Assembly (NCBI GenBank): GCA_016792625.1
Contig: JAEUKK010000176.1
Location: 62,001 to 126,000 of the forward strand
Direction of reading: 5' to 3'
Length of the DNA stretch: 64,000 nt
Origin: Deltaproteobacteria bacterium
GTDB lineage: Bacteria; Myxococcota_A; UBA796; UBA2385
The notes under the pieces are model-generated. The model saw only the letters and a program-made list of their open reading frames with translations. It did no database searches and was not told the origin of the DNA. Shown in pieces: positions 8,218-16,733 of this stretch; within the stretch, counting starts at the first letter, position 1, and each line of letters begins with the position of its first letter. The translations under genes were made by a program, and so were the position numbers.

Positions 8218-8976
8218 GTGAAAACCAAGCCCCACGCACTGTTCTGCGCCACCGCCGCCCTCATCTCTGCCCCGGCGGCGGCGGCCCCGCTCAACCCATG
8301 GCAGGCCCCGATGGGCCGCAATCAGGTCAGCCTCTCGCCGATGGTGGTCAGCGACGGGGCGGCCGCCGAGGGGGCCTTCTCGGCCAGCGTCGGGGCCGGC
8401 GGGGGCTTCGACCTCAACCTCACCGCGGCCTCGCCGATCGCCGCGGGGGCGCCCGGCGCCGAGCTCGAGCTGATGCCCCGCTGGTTCCCGGTCGACGCGG
8501 TGGGCTTGGCCGTGCGCACCGGCGCGGGGGCGACCGGGGGCCTGAGCTACGTGGTGCCCGAGCTGCACGCCGTCCTCGACCGTGACCTCTTCGATCTCAC
8601 CCTCAACGCCGGGGCCGACGTGGGGGCCGCGGGCAGCGCGCCGGGTTTTGTGGGCATCCTGGCGCCCGAGGTCTGGGTCACCTCGCGGATCAGCGCCTTC
8701 GTCGAGCTCGACGGCGCGGTGAGCGCCGGGGTGGCCAGCGGCGACCTGCTGCCTGGCCTGTCGGCGAACATCGACCCTGACGGCGTTCACGGCGTGTGCG
8801 CGGCCATTGGCCTGCCGCTGGGGCCCGACGCGGGCCCGGCCTATGGCGCCTTCTGGTACGCCCTGACCTTTGACGCGCCCCAGCGCGGGCCGCGGGCGAT
8901 CGCCCGGGCGTCGCGGGGTGGGGTGCCGGTGGCGATGGCCCCGCGCGCGCCCATGACGGGGGCGGTGGCACCTTGA
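8218..8976 (+). CDS. Exported protein, outer-membrane-like, unknown function
   Basis: 252 residues from GTG 8218; an alternative GTG lies 6 bases upstream. The first 23 residues form a Sec signal (KTKPHALFCATAALISAPAAAA) with a likely cut after AAA. The mature part is rich in alternating Gly/Val/Leu strands (GAGGGFDLNLTAASPIAAG, AELELMPRWFPVDAVGLAVRTG, FDLTLNAGADVG) compatible with a small beta-barrel or beta-sandwich of the envelope. The protein ends in a Pro/Arg/Ala tail rather than the usual terminal aromatic residue of a barrel. No family recognised. It is convergent with the DUF3817 gene across a bidirectional hairpin. Confidence 0.65.
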   Translation: MKTKPHALFCATAALISAPAAAAPLNPWQAPMGRNQVSLSPMVVSDGAAAEGAFSASVGAGGGFDLNLTAASPIAAGAPGAELELMPRWFPVDAVGLAVRTGAGATGGLSYVVPELHAVLDRDLFDLTLNAGADVGAAGSAPGFVGILAPEVWVTSRISAFVELDGAVSAGVASGDLLPGLSANIDPDGVHGVCAAIGLPLGPDAGPAYGAFWYALTFDAPQRGPRAIARASRGGVPVAMAPRAPMTGAVAP

Positions 8977-8983
8977 GAACTGT

Positions 8984-9015
8984 GGGCGGGGGGCTCCGCC
9001 CCCCGCAACGCCCCC
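8984..9015. repeat. Dispersed 32-base palindromic repeat, copy A
   Basis: Contains a perfect 9-bp stem GCGGGGGGC / GCCCCCCGC (8986-8994, 8998-9006) with loop tcc. The 32 bases 8984-9015 are the exact reverse complement of 53040-53071. It lies between two convergent gene ends (8976 and 9024) and may serve as a terminator for both. Confidence 0.8.
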
Positions 9016-9023
9016 CGGGGGCC

Positions 9024-9329
9024 CTAGGCGCCCTTGCGCAGCCTGCGCTCGAACCAAAAGGTCCCAAAGGGGAAGAGCGAGGCCACAAAAGCCAAGAGTG
9101 TCCTCCCCCAGCTCCAGGCGTCGACCCGCGAGACGCTGCCCAGCGCGAGCAGGTACAAGAAGACGAGCACGCCGTGGCTCCACCCGACCCAGGCCACGGG
9201 CTCGGGCATCCCCGCGAGGCGCTTGAGGGGCATCGCGACGAAGAAGAGCAGCAGCACGCTGATCCCCTCAAGGCGCGCGATGAACAAGAACCACTGGGCG
9301 GTGGGCGTGCGGGTCGGGTCGGCGCTCAT
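9024..9329 (-). CDS. DUF3817 family integral membrane protein
   Basis: 101 residues, the usual length for DUF3817. Recognisable features are RLEGISVLLLFFVAMPLKRLAG (written here as its two halves, EGISVLLL and MPLKRLAG), WVGWSHGVLVFLYL and the C-terminal ASLFPFGTFWFERRLRKG. Three membrane helices are predicted. Function is not known for the family. Its start codon overlaps the stop of the upstream membrane protein (ATGA, 9326-9329), so the two are co-translated. Confidence 0.88.
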   Translation of the reverse strand: MSADPTRTPTAQWFLFIARLEGISVLLLFFVAMPLKRLAGMPEPVAWVGWSHGVLVFLYLLALGSVSRVDAWSWGRTLLAFVASLFPFGTFWFERRLRKGA

Positions 9330-9763
9330 GGCTGGCTCGGGGCGGCGTCGGGGACCGGGCGCGCGGCGGGGGCGGCGGTGGAGATCGGGCGCGCGCCGGG
9401 GCGGGTGACCATCAAGACGACGATGGCGACGCTCAACAGCGCGGCGAGGCGGCCGGCCCAGACCCGGCCGGGCGCGCGGGCCAGCTCGGGGCTGCGGCGC
9501 TCGGTCGACCAGAGCAGCAGCTGCATCGAGAGCAGCGAGAGGGCCATCGAGGCGCTCAGGTAGGCGCTGCCCAGCGAGAGCCCGCTGAGGCGGGCGAGGC
9601 CCCAGCCCGAGAACCAGAGCAGGGCGAAGCCGAGGCTGGCCCAGAGCTGGACGGCGCGGCTGCGACCGGCGGGGGTCTCATTGCTGAGCGCGCCGAGCAG
9701 ACCTGCGCCATAGGCCAGCATGCCCAACCACTTTAGTGTGCGCAGCAGCAGGTAGACGCTCAA
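9326..9763 (-). CDS. Hypothetical membrane protein with four helices
   Basis: 145 residues with about four hydrophobic segments (LKWLGMLAYGAGLLGAL, ASLGFALLWFSGWGLA, GSAYLSASMALSLLSMQLLL, LAALLSVAIVVLMV) and a Pro/Ala-rich C-terminal tail. No family assigned. It is the first gene of a two-gene minus-strand unit with the DUF3817 gene, overlapping it by four bases. The ABC-F gene ends 15 bases upstream of its start, so it may be read from the ABC-F promoter as well. Confidence 0.7.
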   Translation of the reverse strand: MSVYLLLRTLKWLGMLAYGAGLLGALSNETPAGRSRAVQLWASLGFALLWFSGWGLARLSGLSLGSAYLSASMALSLLSMQLLLWSTERRSPELARAPGRVWAGRLAALLSVAIVVLMVTRPGARPISTAAPAARPVPDAAPSQP

Positions 9764-9778
9764 CGGGCACCCCAGGGG

Positions 9779-11401
9779 TCAGAGGGCGCGCAGGCCCGGG
9801 GCCTCGCGGCCGGTGGTGGTGACGTACTCATCGTAGCTGCCCTCATAGACCTGCGGGCCGCTCGGGGCGAGCTCGACCACGCGGGTGGCCAGCGCGCGCA
9901 AGAAGGCGCGGTCGTGGCTCACGAAGACCACGGTGCCCTCGTACTCCTGCAGGGCCTTGATCAGGGCCCGCTTGGTCGTGAGGTCCAGGTGGTTGGTGGG
10001 CTCGTCGAGCACGAGCAGGTTGGGCGCGTTGTACAGCAGCTTGGCAAGCACCAGCCGGCTGCGCTCGCCGCCCGAGAGCACCGAGATGCTCTTCTCGACG
10101 TCATCTTGGGTGAAGCCGAAGGCGCCGGCCAGGGCCATGATGACTCCGCGGCCGGCCATGGGCGCGTGGGCCTCGAGCTCTTCGAGGATGGTGCGCTTGT
10201 CGTTGAGCTGCTCGGCTTGGTGCTGGGCGAAGTAGCCGAGGCTGACCCCCGAGCCGACGCCGACGCGGCCGCGGTCGGGCGCAAGCGCCCCGGCCATCAT
10301 CTTGAGCAGGGTGGTCTTGCCCGCGCCGTTCTCGCCCATGATCGCCCAGCGCTCACCGCGGCGCACCAGCAGGTCGATCTTGCGGTGAATGGCGCGCTCG
10401 CCGTAGCTCTTGGCGACGCCCTGGACCTTGACCACCTCGTCGCCGCTGCGCTCGACCTTCCGAAACTGGAAGCGGCGCTCGACGAAGCGGGGCGGCGGCT
10501 CGACCTTCTCGATCTTGTCGACCTTCTTGGCCCGGCTCTGCACCTGGCTGGCCTTGGCCGGCTGGGCCTTAAACCGCTCGATGAACCGCAGCTCTTTGGC
10601 CAACATCGCCTGCTGCTTTTGGTACTCGGCCTCGCGCTGGGCGGCGTCGAGGGCCCGGGCCTTCTCGTAGGCGTCGTAGTCGCCGGTGTACGAGCGCATC
10701 ACGCCGCCGTCGATCTCGATGACCCGCCGCACCACGCGGTTCATCACGTCGCGGTCGTGGCAGGTGAGCAGCACGCAGCCGGGGTAGTCGCGCAGCCAAG
10801 CCTCGAGCCAGACGATGCTCTCGATGTCGAGGTAGTTGGTGGGCTCGTCAAGCAGCAGCAGCTCGGGCCGGGCCAGCAGCAGGCGGGCGAGCTGCACGCG
10901 CATGCGCCAGCCGCCCGAGAGGGCGCGCACGGGGCCGTTCAGCTCGTCTTGGCGAAAGCCGAGGCCGGCGAGCAGGGTGCAGGCCCGGGCCTCGAGGTCG
11001 TAGCCCCCGCCGGCGGCAAAACGCCCCTGCACGTCGCCGTAGCGCTCGATGACCTCGTCGTAGTCGGGCGCGTCCACGTCGCCGAGCCGCTCTTCGAGGT
11101 GGGCCAGCTCGGCGCCCAGGGCGGCGATGTCGCCCGCGCCGGCGATGGTCTCGTCGAGCACGCTGCGGTCGGCCAGGTCGGCGAAGTCTTGGCGGAACCA
11201 GCCGACGCTCAGGCGCTTGGGCCGGTCGACCGAGCCCTCGTCGGGGCGCTGCTCGCCGAGGATGAGCCGGAACAAGGTCGACTTTCCGGCGCCGTTGGGC
11301 CCGACCAGGCCCACCTTCTCGCCGGGGTTGAGCTTCATGCTCGCGCCGAGAAAGACGACCTGGTGGCCGTGCTGCAGCGTGATGTTCTTGAGCTCGACCA
11401 T
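9779..11401 (-). CDS. ABC-F family ATP-binding cassette protein
   Basis: 540 residues with two ABC ATPase domains and no membrane part. Walker A motifs are GPNGAGKST (about res 35) and GENGAGKTT (about res 355). Signature motifs are LSGGWRMR and LSGGERSR, and the Walker B strands are LLLLDEPTNYLD and LLVLDEPTNHLD. A charged linker (REAEYQKQQAMLAKEL and following) joins the halves. ABC-F proteins act on the ribosome, as translation factors like EttA/YbiT or as antibiotic-protection factors; the linker length and motifs look closest to the YbiT type, but this is a reading by eye. The ATG has a GGGAGGGAG site just upstream. Confidence 0.93.
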   Translation of the reverse strand: MVELKNITLQHGHQVVFLGASMKLNPGEKVGLVGPNGAGKSTLFRLILGEQRPDEGSVDRPKRLSVGWFRQDFADLADRSVLDETIAGAGDIAALGAELAHLEERLGDVDAPDYDEVIERYGDVQGRFAAGGGYDLEARACTLLAGLGFRQDELNGPVRALSGGWRMRVQLARLLLARPELLLLDEPTNYLDIESIVWLEAWLRDYPGCVLLTCHDRDVMNRVVRRVIEIDGGVMRSYTGDYDAYEKARALDAAQREAEYQKQQAMLAKELRFIERFKAQPAKASQVQSRAKKVDKIEKVEPPPRFVERRFQFRKVERSGDEVVKVQGVAKSYGERAIHRKIDLLVRRGERWAIMGENGAGKTTLLKMMAGALAPDRGRVGVGSGVSLGYFAQHQAEQLNDKRTILEELEAHAPMAGRGVIMALAGAFGFTQDDVEKSISVLSGGERSRLVLAKLLYNAPNLLVLDEPTNHLDLTTKRALIKALQEYEGTVVFVSHDRAFLRALATRVVELAPSGPQVYEGSYDEYVTTTGREAPGLRAL

Positions 11402-11492
11402 GCTCCCTCCCAGTGCGCGCGCCGGCGCGTGGGCGCGCCTAAACCGGGGGCCGCGGGCCGCGCAGGGGCTGGGGCGCCATGCCGCCCAATCG

Positions 11493-12194
11493 TCAACGAG
11501 GGGGGCCGGGCCGCGCGCCCTCGCGGGCGAGGCGGGCCTCTTCGACCCGGGCGGCGGCCCGGGCGGCGCGCTTGCGGTTGCGCTCGACCCCCACCGCGCC
11601 GAGGCCCGCCGCCTGGGCGGCGATCAGCGCCTCGCCGAGGCCACAAAATGGCGCCAGCAGCGTCGTGGTCGACGGGCTGAGGCCGGTGATCCAGCGCAGG
11701 GCCCGGGTGGCCACCGCCGCGCCGAGGCCGTGGCTCCACGCGGTGGGGCCCGGGTCGAGCAGCACGTCGGCCGAGCTCAGGTGCGCCGGCGCCCGCCGCC
11801 CGCGCGAGAGCACGAGCAGGTGCGAGAAGCCCGGCCGGCCCATGCTCACCGTGCCCGGCGCGTGGCGGCACACGATCTGGTGGGCGAGCAGGGCGCTGCC
11901 GTCGGCTTGGGCGGCGCGCAGCACCAGCGCCGCCTTGGAGATCCAGCGCCCGTCGATCTTCTTGTCGGTCTGCAAGAAGACCGCCACCCCGTCGTCGGGC
12001 ACCGCGGCGAGGCAGGCGGCCGCCGCGTCGACGAAGAAGCCCTCCCAGGTGGGCAGGTCGACGCCGAGCTCGGCGACGTCGGGCAGGCTCGTAAACAGCG
12101 AGCAGCCGGGCTGGTCCGGCCGATCTCTGAGCCAAGTCAGGGCTTCCCCGCAGATGACCTCAATAGGGGATACGGAGTAGTGGATCGGCGTCAT
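11493..12194 (-). CDS. SAM-dependent methyltransferase-like protein with SLPD motif
   Basis: 233 residues from ATG 12194. The C-terminal half has APFCGLGEALIAAQAAG then GAVGVERNRKRA, which matches the SAM-binding 'DPFCGxGT...GxE' loop of permuted DNA amino-methyltransferases. The N-terminal half has FTSLPDVAEL at the place where those enzymes carry (D/N/S)PP(Y/W), so the usual catalytic motif is altered. From memory, similar proteins with SLPD, FLQTDKKIDG-like, CRHAPGTVSMGRP-like and SHLL blocks occur in algae and other bacteria without assigned function. The gene is divergent from the histidine kinase and lies 92 bases upstream of the ABC-F start on the same strand. Confidence 0.65.
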   Translation of the reverse strand: MTPIHYSVSPIEVICGEALTWLRDRPDQPGCSLFTSLPDVAELGVDLPTWEGFFVDAAAACLAAVPDDGVAVFLQTDKKIDGRWISKAALVLRAAQADGSALLAHQIVCRHAPGTVSMGRPGFSHLLVLSRGRRAPAHLSSADVLLDPGPTAWSHGLGAAVATRALRWITGLSPSTTTLLAPFCGLGEALIAAQAAGLGAVGVERNRKRAARAAARVEEARLAREGARPGPPR

Positions 12195-12287
12195 CTGCGT
12201 GGGGTGACGCCCCGGGTCATCGGCGCGCGGGGGCTGGCCCCGTCGGCGCGCCGCCGCGCCGCGCCCACGCCGCTGGGAAGGCCCTCC

Positions 12288-13295
12288 ATGTTCGGCTCTA
12301 GCCCCTTGCGCCCCCACGAGAATAGCGCGTTGACGCGCATCCTCGAGCAGGCGCGCGAGAGCGCGGCGACCGCCGCCGGCCTGACCACGATGGGGGCCAT
12401 CCTCTGGATCGGCCTCTCTGATCGGGTGGTGTCGGCCTTCGCCCGCAGCCGCGAAGAGCTCGAGGCCATGCAGACCTGGAAGGGGATGTTCTTCGTCCTC
12501 ATCATGGGCATCGGTCTGTATATCACCCTGCGCGTGCTGCTCGCCCGCGACGCGAAGCGCACGCTGGTGCAGCTCCAGGCCGAGCGCGCCTTGGTCGCCC
12601 TCGAGCACCAGCGCAACGCCGAGATGGTCGCCGCGGCGATCGCCCACGACGTGCGCAACAACCTCTCGGTCATCCGCATGGTCGGCGCCGAGCTGGCCGA
12701 GGCGGGGCGCCTCGACCCCGACCACCACGACGCCCTGGTTGATCTGCAGCAGGCCGTCGATGACGCCAGCGCGCTGATGGGCCGCCTCAAAGACGCGTGG
12801 CGCCGCGAAGAGCCCGACCCGGTCGAGGCCGACGTCGCCGCGCTGGCCGAGCGGGTGACCCAGCTCGTGCAGCGGCACCCCGCCGTGCGCCGCTGCTCCC
12901 TCCATGTCCAGCTCGGCCCCGACCTGCCCACGCTGGTGGGCTACCCCCGCTTGGTCGAGCAGGCCCTGCTGAACCTCATCCTCAACGCGGCCCAGGCGGC
13001 GGGCAGCGCGGCGGTGGTCGAGGTGCGGGCCGCGCGGCAGGGCGAAGATGTGCTGCTCAGCGTCGATGACAACGGGCCGGGCGTGCCCCCCGCGCTCGCC
13101 CAGCGCATCTTTGAGCCGCTGTTCACCACCCGGGCCGAGGGAACGGGCCTCGGCCTGCTCTCGGTGCAGCTGGCCGCGCGGGTGCACCAGGGCGAGGTGG
13201 CCCTGCAGCGCAGCCCGCTGGGCGGCGCCTGCTTCACGCTGCTGCTGCGGCGCGGGGTGGCCGGCGAGAGCAGCGCGGGTGGGGCGAATAGCTGA
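12288..13295 (+). CDS. Membrane sensor histidine kinase
   Basis: 335 residues from ATG 12288; a GGGAAG site precedes it. Two transmembrane helices (about res 30-50 and 63-84) with almost no loop between them leave little periplasmic sensor, so it may sense within the membrane. A coiled linker leads to the H-box IAHDVRNNLSVIRM (phospho-acceptor His about res 121). The ATPase domain has N-box NLILNAAQAAG, G1 DDNGPGVP and G2 GTGLGLLSV. It belongs to the NtrB/AtoS-like HisKA type by the H-box. No response regulator is adjacent, so it is an orphan kinase here. The lipoprotein gene downstream begins 81 bases later. Confidence 0.9.
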   Translation: MFGSSPLRPHENSALTRILEQARESAATAAGLTTMGAILWIGLSDRVVSAFARSREELEAMQTWKGMFFVLIMGIGLYITLRVLLARDAKRTLVQLQAERALVALEHQRNAEMVAAAIAHDVRNNLSVIRMVGAELAEAGRLDPDHHDALVDLQQAVDDASALMGRLKDAWRREEPDPVEADVAALAERVTQLVQRHPAVRRCSLHVQLGPDLPTLVGYPRLVEQALLNLILNAAQAAGSAAVVEVRAARQGEDVLLSVDDNGPGVPPALAQRIFEPLFTTRAEGTGLGLLSVQLAARVHQGEVALQRSPLGGACFTLLLRRGVAGESSAGGANS

Positions 13296-13376
13296 GCGCC
13301 TCGGGCGTGCGCCCGCCGCCGCGGTGCCCGCGCGAGGTCGCTGCGGTGTTGGACCCTTCCCCGCCCTGGAGCCCCG

Positions 13377-14348
13377 ATGCGCCGCCTGCTGCCCCTGTTG
13401 TTGGTCCCCGCCCTCGCCGGCTGCGAGGACCTCGGCAAGCTGGCCGAAGACCTCGGCGATGTGCTCGACTACGACGGCATCGCCCAGGTGGTGCCGCCCA
13501 ACGGCAGCGACCGCGTGCCCTTGCGCAGCCCGGTGGTGATCTTCGCCGACGATGTCTACGGCGACGTGCGCTTTGAGGCCGAGGTCGAAGACAGCGCCGG
13601 GGCGATCACCGACATCAGCGCCGAGCTGCGGGTCGAAGAGCGCACCAGCGGCGCTGATAAAGACATCTACGTGCTCACCACGGCCGAGGGCTGGCCCGCC
13701 TCGTCGACGGTCACGGTGCGGGCGCGGGGCGAGATCGACCGCCAGGTGCGCTTCTCCACCGTGGCGGATGGTGGGCTCTTCGACACCCCGCCCGATCTGG
13801 GTTTTGAGTCCGCCGACTCCCCCGACCTGCCCGTCGGCTGGCGTGGTTTTGGTGACGCCGCCGCGATCAGCGAGCGGGGCAGCCTGAGCCCCGCCGCCGG
13901 CGACAAGCAGCTCGCCCTGAGCACCGGCGACGCGGTCACCCGCAAGGCGGTCGGCGACACGAGCAGCATGGCGGTCAGCGACCCCATCGACCAGGGCCCG
14001 ACCTCCACCCTGGCTTTTCGCTACCGGTTCCAGTCCAGCGAGTTCGATGACTACTGCGGCTCGGACTTCGACGACACGATGATGGTGGTCGCCTCGGGGC
14101 CCGATGGGGCGGTGGCCCGGGTGGTCGACTCGGTCAACCTCGTCTGCCGCCAAGATCGGCAGGTCCGGGCGAACTTCCCCGGCCTGCCTGACGACGGCGA
14201 CGACGTCTACAAGGGCACCGCCGAGACCGAGGAGGAGGTGGATCTCTCCTCGGTCGGCAGCCCCTTTAGCGTCGCCTTCCTCGTGACTGACGTCGGTGAC
14301 GCCATCCTCACCTCGGTGGTCGGCGTCGACGACATCGAGGCCCGCTGA
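13377..14348 (+). CDS. Lipoprotein with choice-of-anchor-like domain
   Basis: 323 residues. The signal ends in lipobox LAGC, so it is lipid-anchored; the mature protein begins C-E-D. The first 110 residues contain an Ig-like part (PPNGSDRVPLRSPVVIFADD). The second half (res ~140-323) reads FRYRFQSSEFDDYCGSDFDD, then FLVTDVGDAILTSVVGVDD, which is the pattern of the 'choice-of-anchor' domains often found in delta-proteobacterial surface proteins. Acidic clusters could bind calcium. A GGAG site precedes the ATG. It is convergent with the MaoC gene, 18 bases away. Confidence 0.75.
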   Translation: MRRLLPLLLVPALAGCEDLGKLAEDLGDVLDYDGIAQVVPPNGSDRVPLRSPVVIFADDVYGDVRFEAEVEDSAGAITDISAELRVEERTSGADKDIYVLTTAEGWPASSTVTVRARGEIDRQVRFSTVADGGLFDTPPDLGFESADSPDLPVGWRGFGDAAAISERGSLSPAAGDKQLALSTGDAVTRKAVGDTSSMAVSDPIDQGPTSTLAFRYRFQSSEFDDYCGSDFDDTMMVVASGPDGAVARVVDSVNLVCRQDRQVRANFPGLPDDGDDVYKGTAETEEEVDLSSVGSPFSVAFLVTDVGDAILTSVVGVDDIEAR

Positions 14349-14366
14349 GCGCAGCGGGGCCCGGGC

Positions 14367-14837
14367 TCAGGCCGCCGGGGGCAAGAAGCGGTAGACGCAC
14401 TCGGCGGCCAGCGCGGGCTTGGGCTCGCCCTCGACCTCGACGCTGGCGAGGAAGATGGCCTCGAGCACGCCGCCCTTGACCTCGGTCACCTCGCCGAGCT
14501 GGATGGCGAGCCGGAAGCGCTGGCCGGCCTTCAGCGGCGTCGGGAAGCGCACCTTGTTCGTGCCGTAGTTGATGACCATGCCGAAGCCGCGCAGCTCGAG
14601 CAGGTCAAAGAAGCGGCCGGCGACCAACGAGAGGGTCAGGTAGCCGTGCGCGATCGGCGCGCCAAAAGGGCTCTCTTTGGCGATGCGCTCGACGTCGACG
14701 TGGATCCACTGGTGGTCGCCGGTCGCGTCGGCGAAGGCGCGGATGCGGTCGAGGGTCATCTCCTCGTAGGGCGTGGCGCCGATGGGGGAGTTGGCGAGCG
14801 CGCGCAGACCGGCGGCGCCGTCGATGATCACGGGCAT
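14367..14837 (-). CDS. MaoC-family (R)-specific enoyl-CoA hydratase
   Basis: 156 residues, typical of single hot-dog MaoC hydratases. The active-site stretch DATGDHQWIHVD with following SPFGAPIAHGYLTLSL carries the catalytic Asp and His of the hydratase-2 motif. Such enzymes hydrate trans-2-enoyl-CoA to (R)-3-hydroxyacyl-CoA in beta-oxidation side paths or polyhydroxyalkanoate supply. It has a GAGGTAG ribosome site. The carH-like gene ends 61 bases upstream on the same strand, so the two may share a transcript. The natural chain length cannot be told. Confidence 0.92.
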   Translation of the reverse strand: MPVIIDGAAGLRALANSPIGATPYEEMTLDRIRAFADATGDHQWIHVDVERIAKESPFGAPIAHGYLTLSLVAGRFFDLLELRGFGMVINYGTNKVRFPTPLKAGQRFRLAIQLGEVTEVKGGVLEAIFLASVEVEGEPKPALAAECVYRFLPPAA

Positions 14838-14898
14838 GGACTACCTCAGGGGGAGGGCCGGAGACCGGCCAGTGGGAGGGCGGGCGCCCCCGCACCGC

Positions 14899-15792
14899 TC
14901 AGCGGGCGGCAGCGGTGGAGGGCGCGCCAAAAAGGCTCTGGGGGGAGGTGTGCCACTCGACCCCCGGCTCGGCCCCGGGCTGCAGGCGCTCAATGGCGCC
15001 GCCGCCGATGCTCAGGCGCACCTCGGCGGGCAGGCCGCGGCGCACCGCGCGCACGTAGCTGAGCAGCTCGGCGAGGTCGCGGGGCCCGGTCGCCGAGACG
15101 CAGACCATGGCGGGCAGGCGGTCGCGGCAGGCGCTGATCAAGGCGTCGGCGGGCACATCGGGGCCGAGGTAGCTCACCCGCGCCCCGCGCAGCGCGAGGC
15201 GCACGGCCACGCTGAGCAGCCCGCCCTCGTGGCGCTCACCGGCGACGCCGGCGCAGACCACCAGCTCGCCGGTGTCGGGGCCGTGGCCGAGGGCGGCGAG
15301 CATGCCCACCATCCGCTCGCGGCAAAAGGCGCTGGCGAAGTGCTCCTGCGCCACGCTGATCTCCCCCTCCTCCCACAGCTCGCCGACCTCGGTCAGGGTA
15401 GGCAGGTAGAGCTCGTCGAGCTGGGTCTCAAAGCCCATCACCGGCAGCTGCTCGACGATGCGGGTCGCCTCGGGGCGGTCAAAACGCAGCAGAGCGGTGC
15501 AGAGCGAGACCTGGACGTCTTCGAGGGCCGAGCCGCCGAGCGCCGGCCCGCTGGCCAGGGCCGCGACCTCGGCCCCGCCTTGGCTGGCCAAGGTGATGGC
15601 CTCGCTGATCTTGTAGCCGCGGTCGACGAGGCGCTTGATCTTGATGATGCGCTGGACGTCTTCTTCGGTGTACTCGCGGTAGCCGTTGTCGGCCCGGTCG
15701 GGCTCGACCAAGTTGTAGCGGCGCTCCCAGGCGAGCAGCGTGTTGCGCGGCACTCCGGTCAGGCGCGCCACGGTCTTGATCCGGTACCCCAT
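14899..15792 (-). CDS. carH: CarH/LitR-type B12-dependent MerR photoreceptor regulator
   Basis: 297 residues with three parts. A MerR winged helix (res 1-70) has TGVPRNTLLAWERRYNL and GYREYTEEDV. A four-helix cobalamin cap contains W140 and E150-H151 in LWEEGEISVAQEH, spaced exactly as the W-x9-EH signature that shields adenosylcobalamin in CarH. The Rossmann B12 domain has H188 in GERHEGG as the lower-axial ligand. In known CarH proteins the dark, B12-bound tetramer represses carotenoid genes and light splits it. No crt gene is adjacent, but a CrtI-type desaturase lies 10 kb away in this window. GGAG lies 8 bases before the ATG. Light sensing is inferred from the conserved residues. Confidence 0.9.
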   Translation of the reverse strand: MGYRIKTVARLTGVPRNTLLAWERRYNLVEPDRADNGYREYTEEDVQRIIKIKRLVDRGYKISEAITLASQGGAEVAALASGPALGGSALEDVQVSLCTALLRFDRPEATRIVEQLPVMGFETQLDELYLPTLTEVGELWEEGEISVAQEHFASAFCRERMVGMLAALGHGPDTGELVVCAGVAGERHEGGLLSVAVRLALRGARVSYLGPDVPADALISACRDRLPAMVCVSATGPRDLAELLSYVRAVRRGLPAEVRLSIGGGAIERLQPGAEPGVEWHTSPQSLFGAPSTAAAR

Positions 15793-15954
15793 CGTCGACT
15801 CCGCCCGCGCGGGCCCCTGGGCCGCCGCGCTCCTCTTCTTTACCCGCGCGCGGCGCCGCGCCGGGGCTGCGTTGGCCCGCCGCGCACAGGGCCTTGACCG
15901 GCCGGGCCCGCGCCTTGGGCCCTCGGCCGCCCGCGGTGCCCTCCGCTGCGCCGC

Positions 15955-16614
15955 TCAGAGCACAAAACGCCAGGTCTGGGTGCGCAGCGCGTCCACGCCG
16001 CGGGCCTTGAGGCCGGGGCTCGCCGGCTCCACCCGCTCGTCGACCAAGCGCCGCGGGCGGTCGGGGTAGAGGCGGTCGAGCTCGGCGGCCTGCACGCTGT
16101 GCGGCGGCCCCTGCGACAGGTCGGGGCCATAGTCGAAGACGTTGAGCAGCACGTCGGCCCCGGGGGCGGCCGCGATCAGGGTGGCCGCGTAGAGCGCGCG
16201 CCGCGGGGCGTCGAGGGCGACCAGGGCGGCCCGGTCCCAGACCCGGTCGATGGCCGGCAGCTGCGCGCGCACGGCGCCGAGCTGCAAGCAGTCGCCCTGC
16301 AGCACGGCCAGGCCGGGCGCCGCCGGGTGGGTCCAGCGGCGGTAGGGGCCCAGCGCCTCGACCGCAGCGCCCGGACCAAAGCTCGAGAACAGCGCCTCGA
16401 CCGCTGCTTCGACGAGCTCGACGCCGATCACGACGTGGCCTTGGGCGGCGAGCCAGGGCAGGTCGACCGACTTGCCGCACAGCGGCACCAGCACGACCTT
16501 GGGGCCGCCGGCCAGCCAGGCCTCAGCCTGCTTCAACAGGTCTTCGTGCACGTCATTTTGGTGAAAGCCGATCTGGCCTTGCAACCAGCGCTCTGCCCAG
16601 AAGCCCTCGTCCAT
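15955..16614 (-). CDS. tpm: Thiopurine S-methyltransferase family protein
   Basis: 219 residues, close to bacterial TPMT length. Diagnostic stretches are FWAERWLQGQIGFHQ at the N-terminus, VLVPLCGKSVDLPWLAAQGH (SAM loop), VIGVELVEAAVE, and DRVWDRAALVALD. Bacterial members methylate thiopurines and also selenium or tellurium compounds, giving metalloid resistance. The ATG has a GGGGAGGG site. It starts close to the left end of the divergent folM-like gene, so the 119 bases between them (16615-16733) hold both promoters. Confidence 0.92.
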   Translation of the reverse strand: MDEGFWAERWLQGQIGFHQNDVHEDLLKQAEAWLAGGPKVVLVPLCGKSVDLPWLAAQGHVVIGVELVEAAVEALFSSFGPGAAVEALGPYRRWTHPAAPGLAVLQGDCLQLGAVRAQLPAIDRVWDRAALVALDAPRRALYAATLIAAAPGADVLLNVFDYGPDLSQGPPHSVQAAELDRLYPDRPRRLVDERVEPASPGLKARGVDALRTQTWRFVL

Positions 16615-16733
16615 TGACCCTCCCCTTCGGCGCCGCTCCGGCGCCTGCGCGCGGCGGCGTTATCCCGCGGCCGGGCGGTCGGGACCCGGGCGGCAGGGGG
16701 CCGGCCGGGCCGCAGACCCCGACTGGAGGGGCG

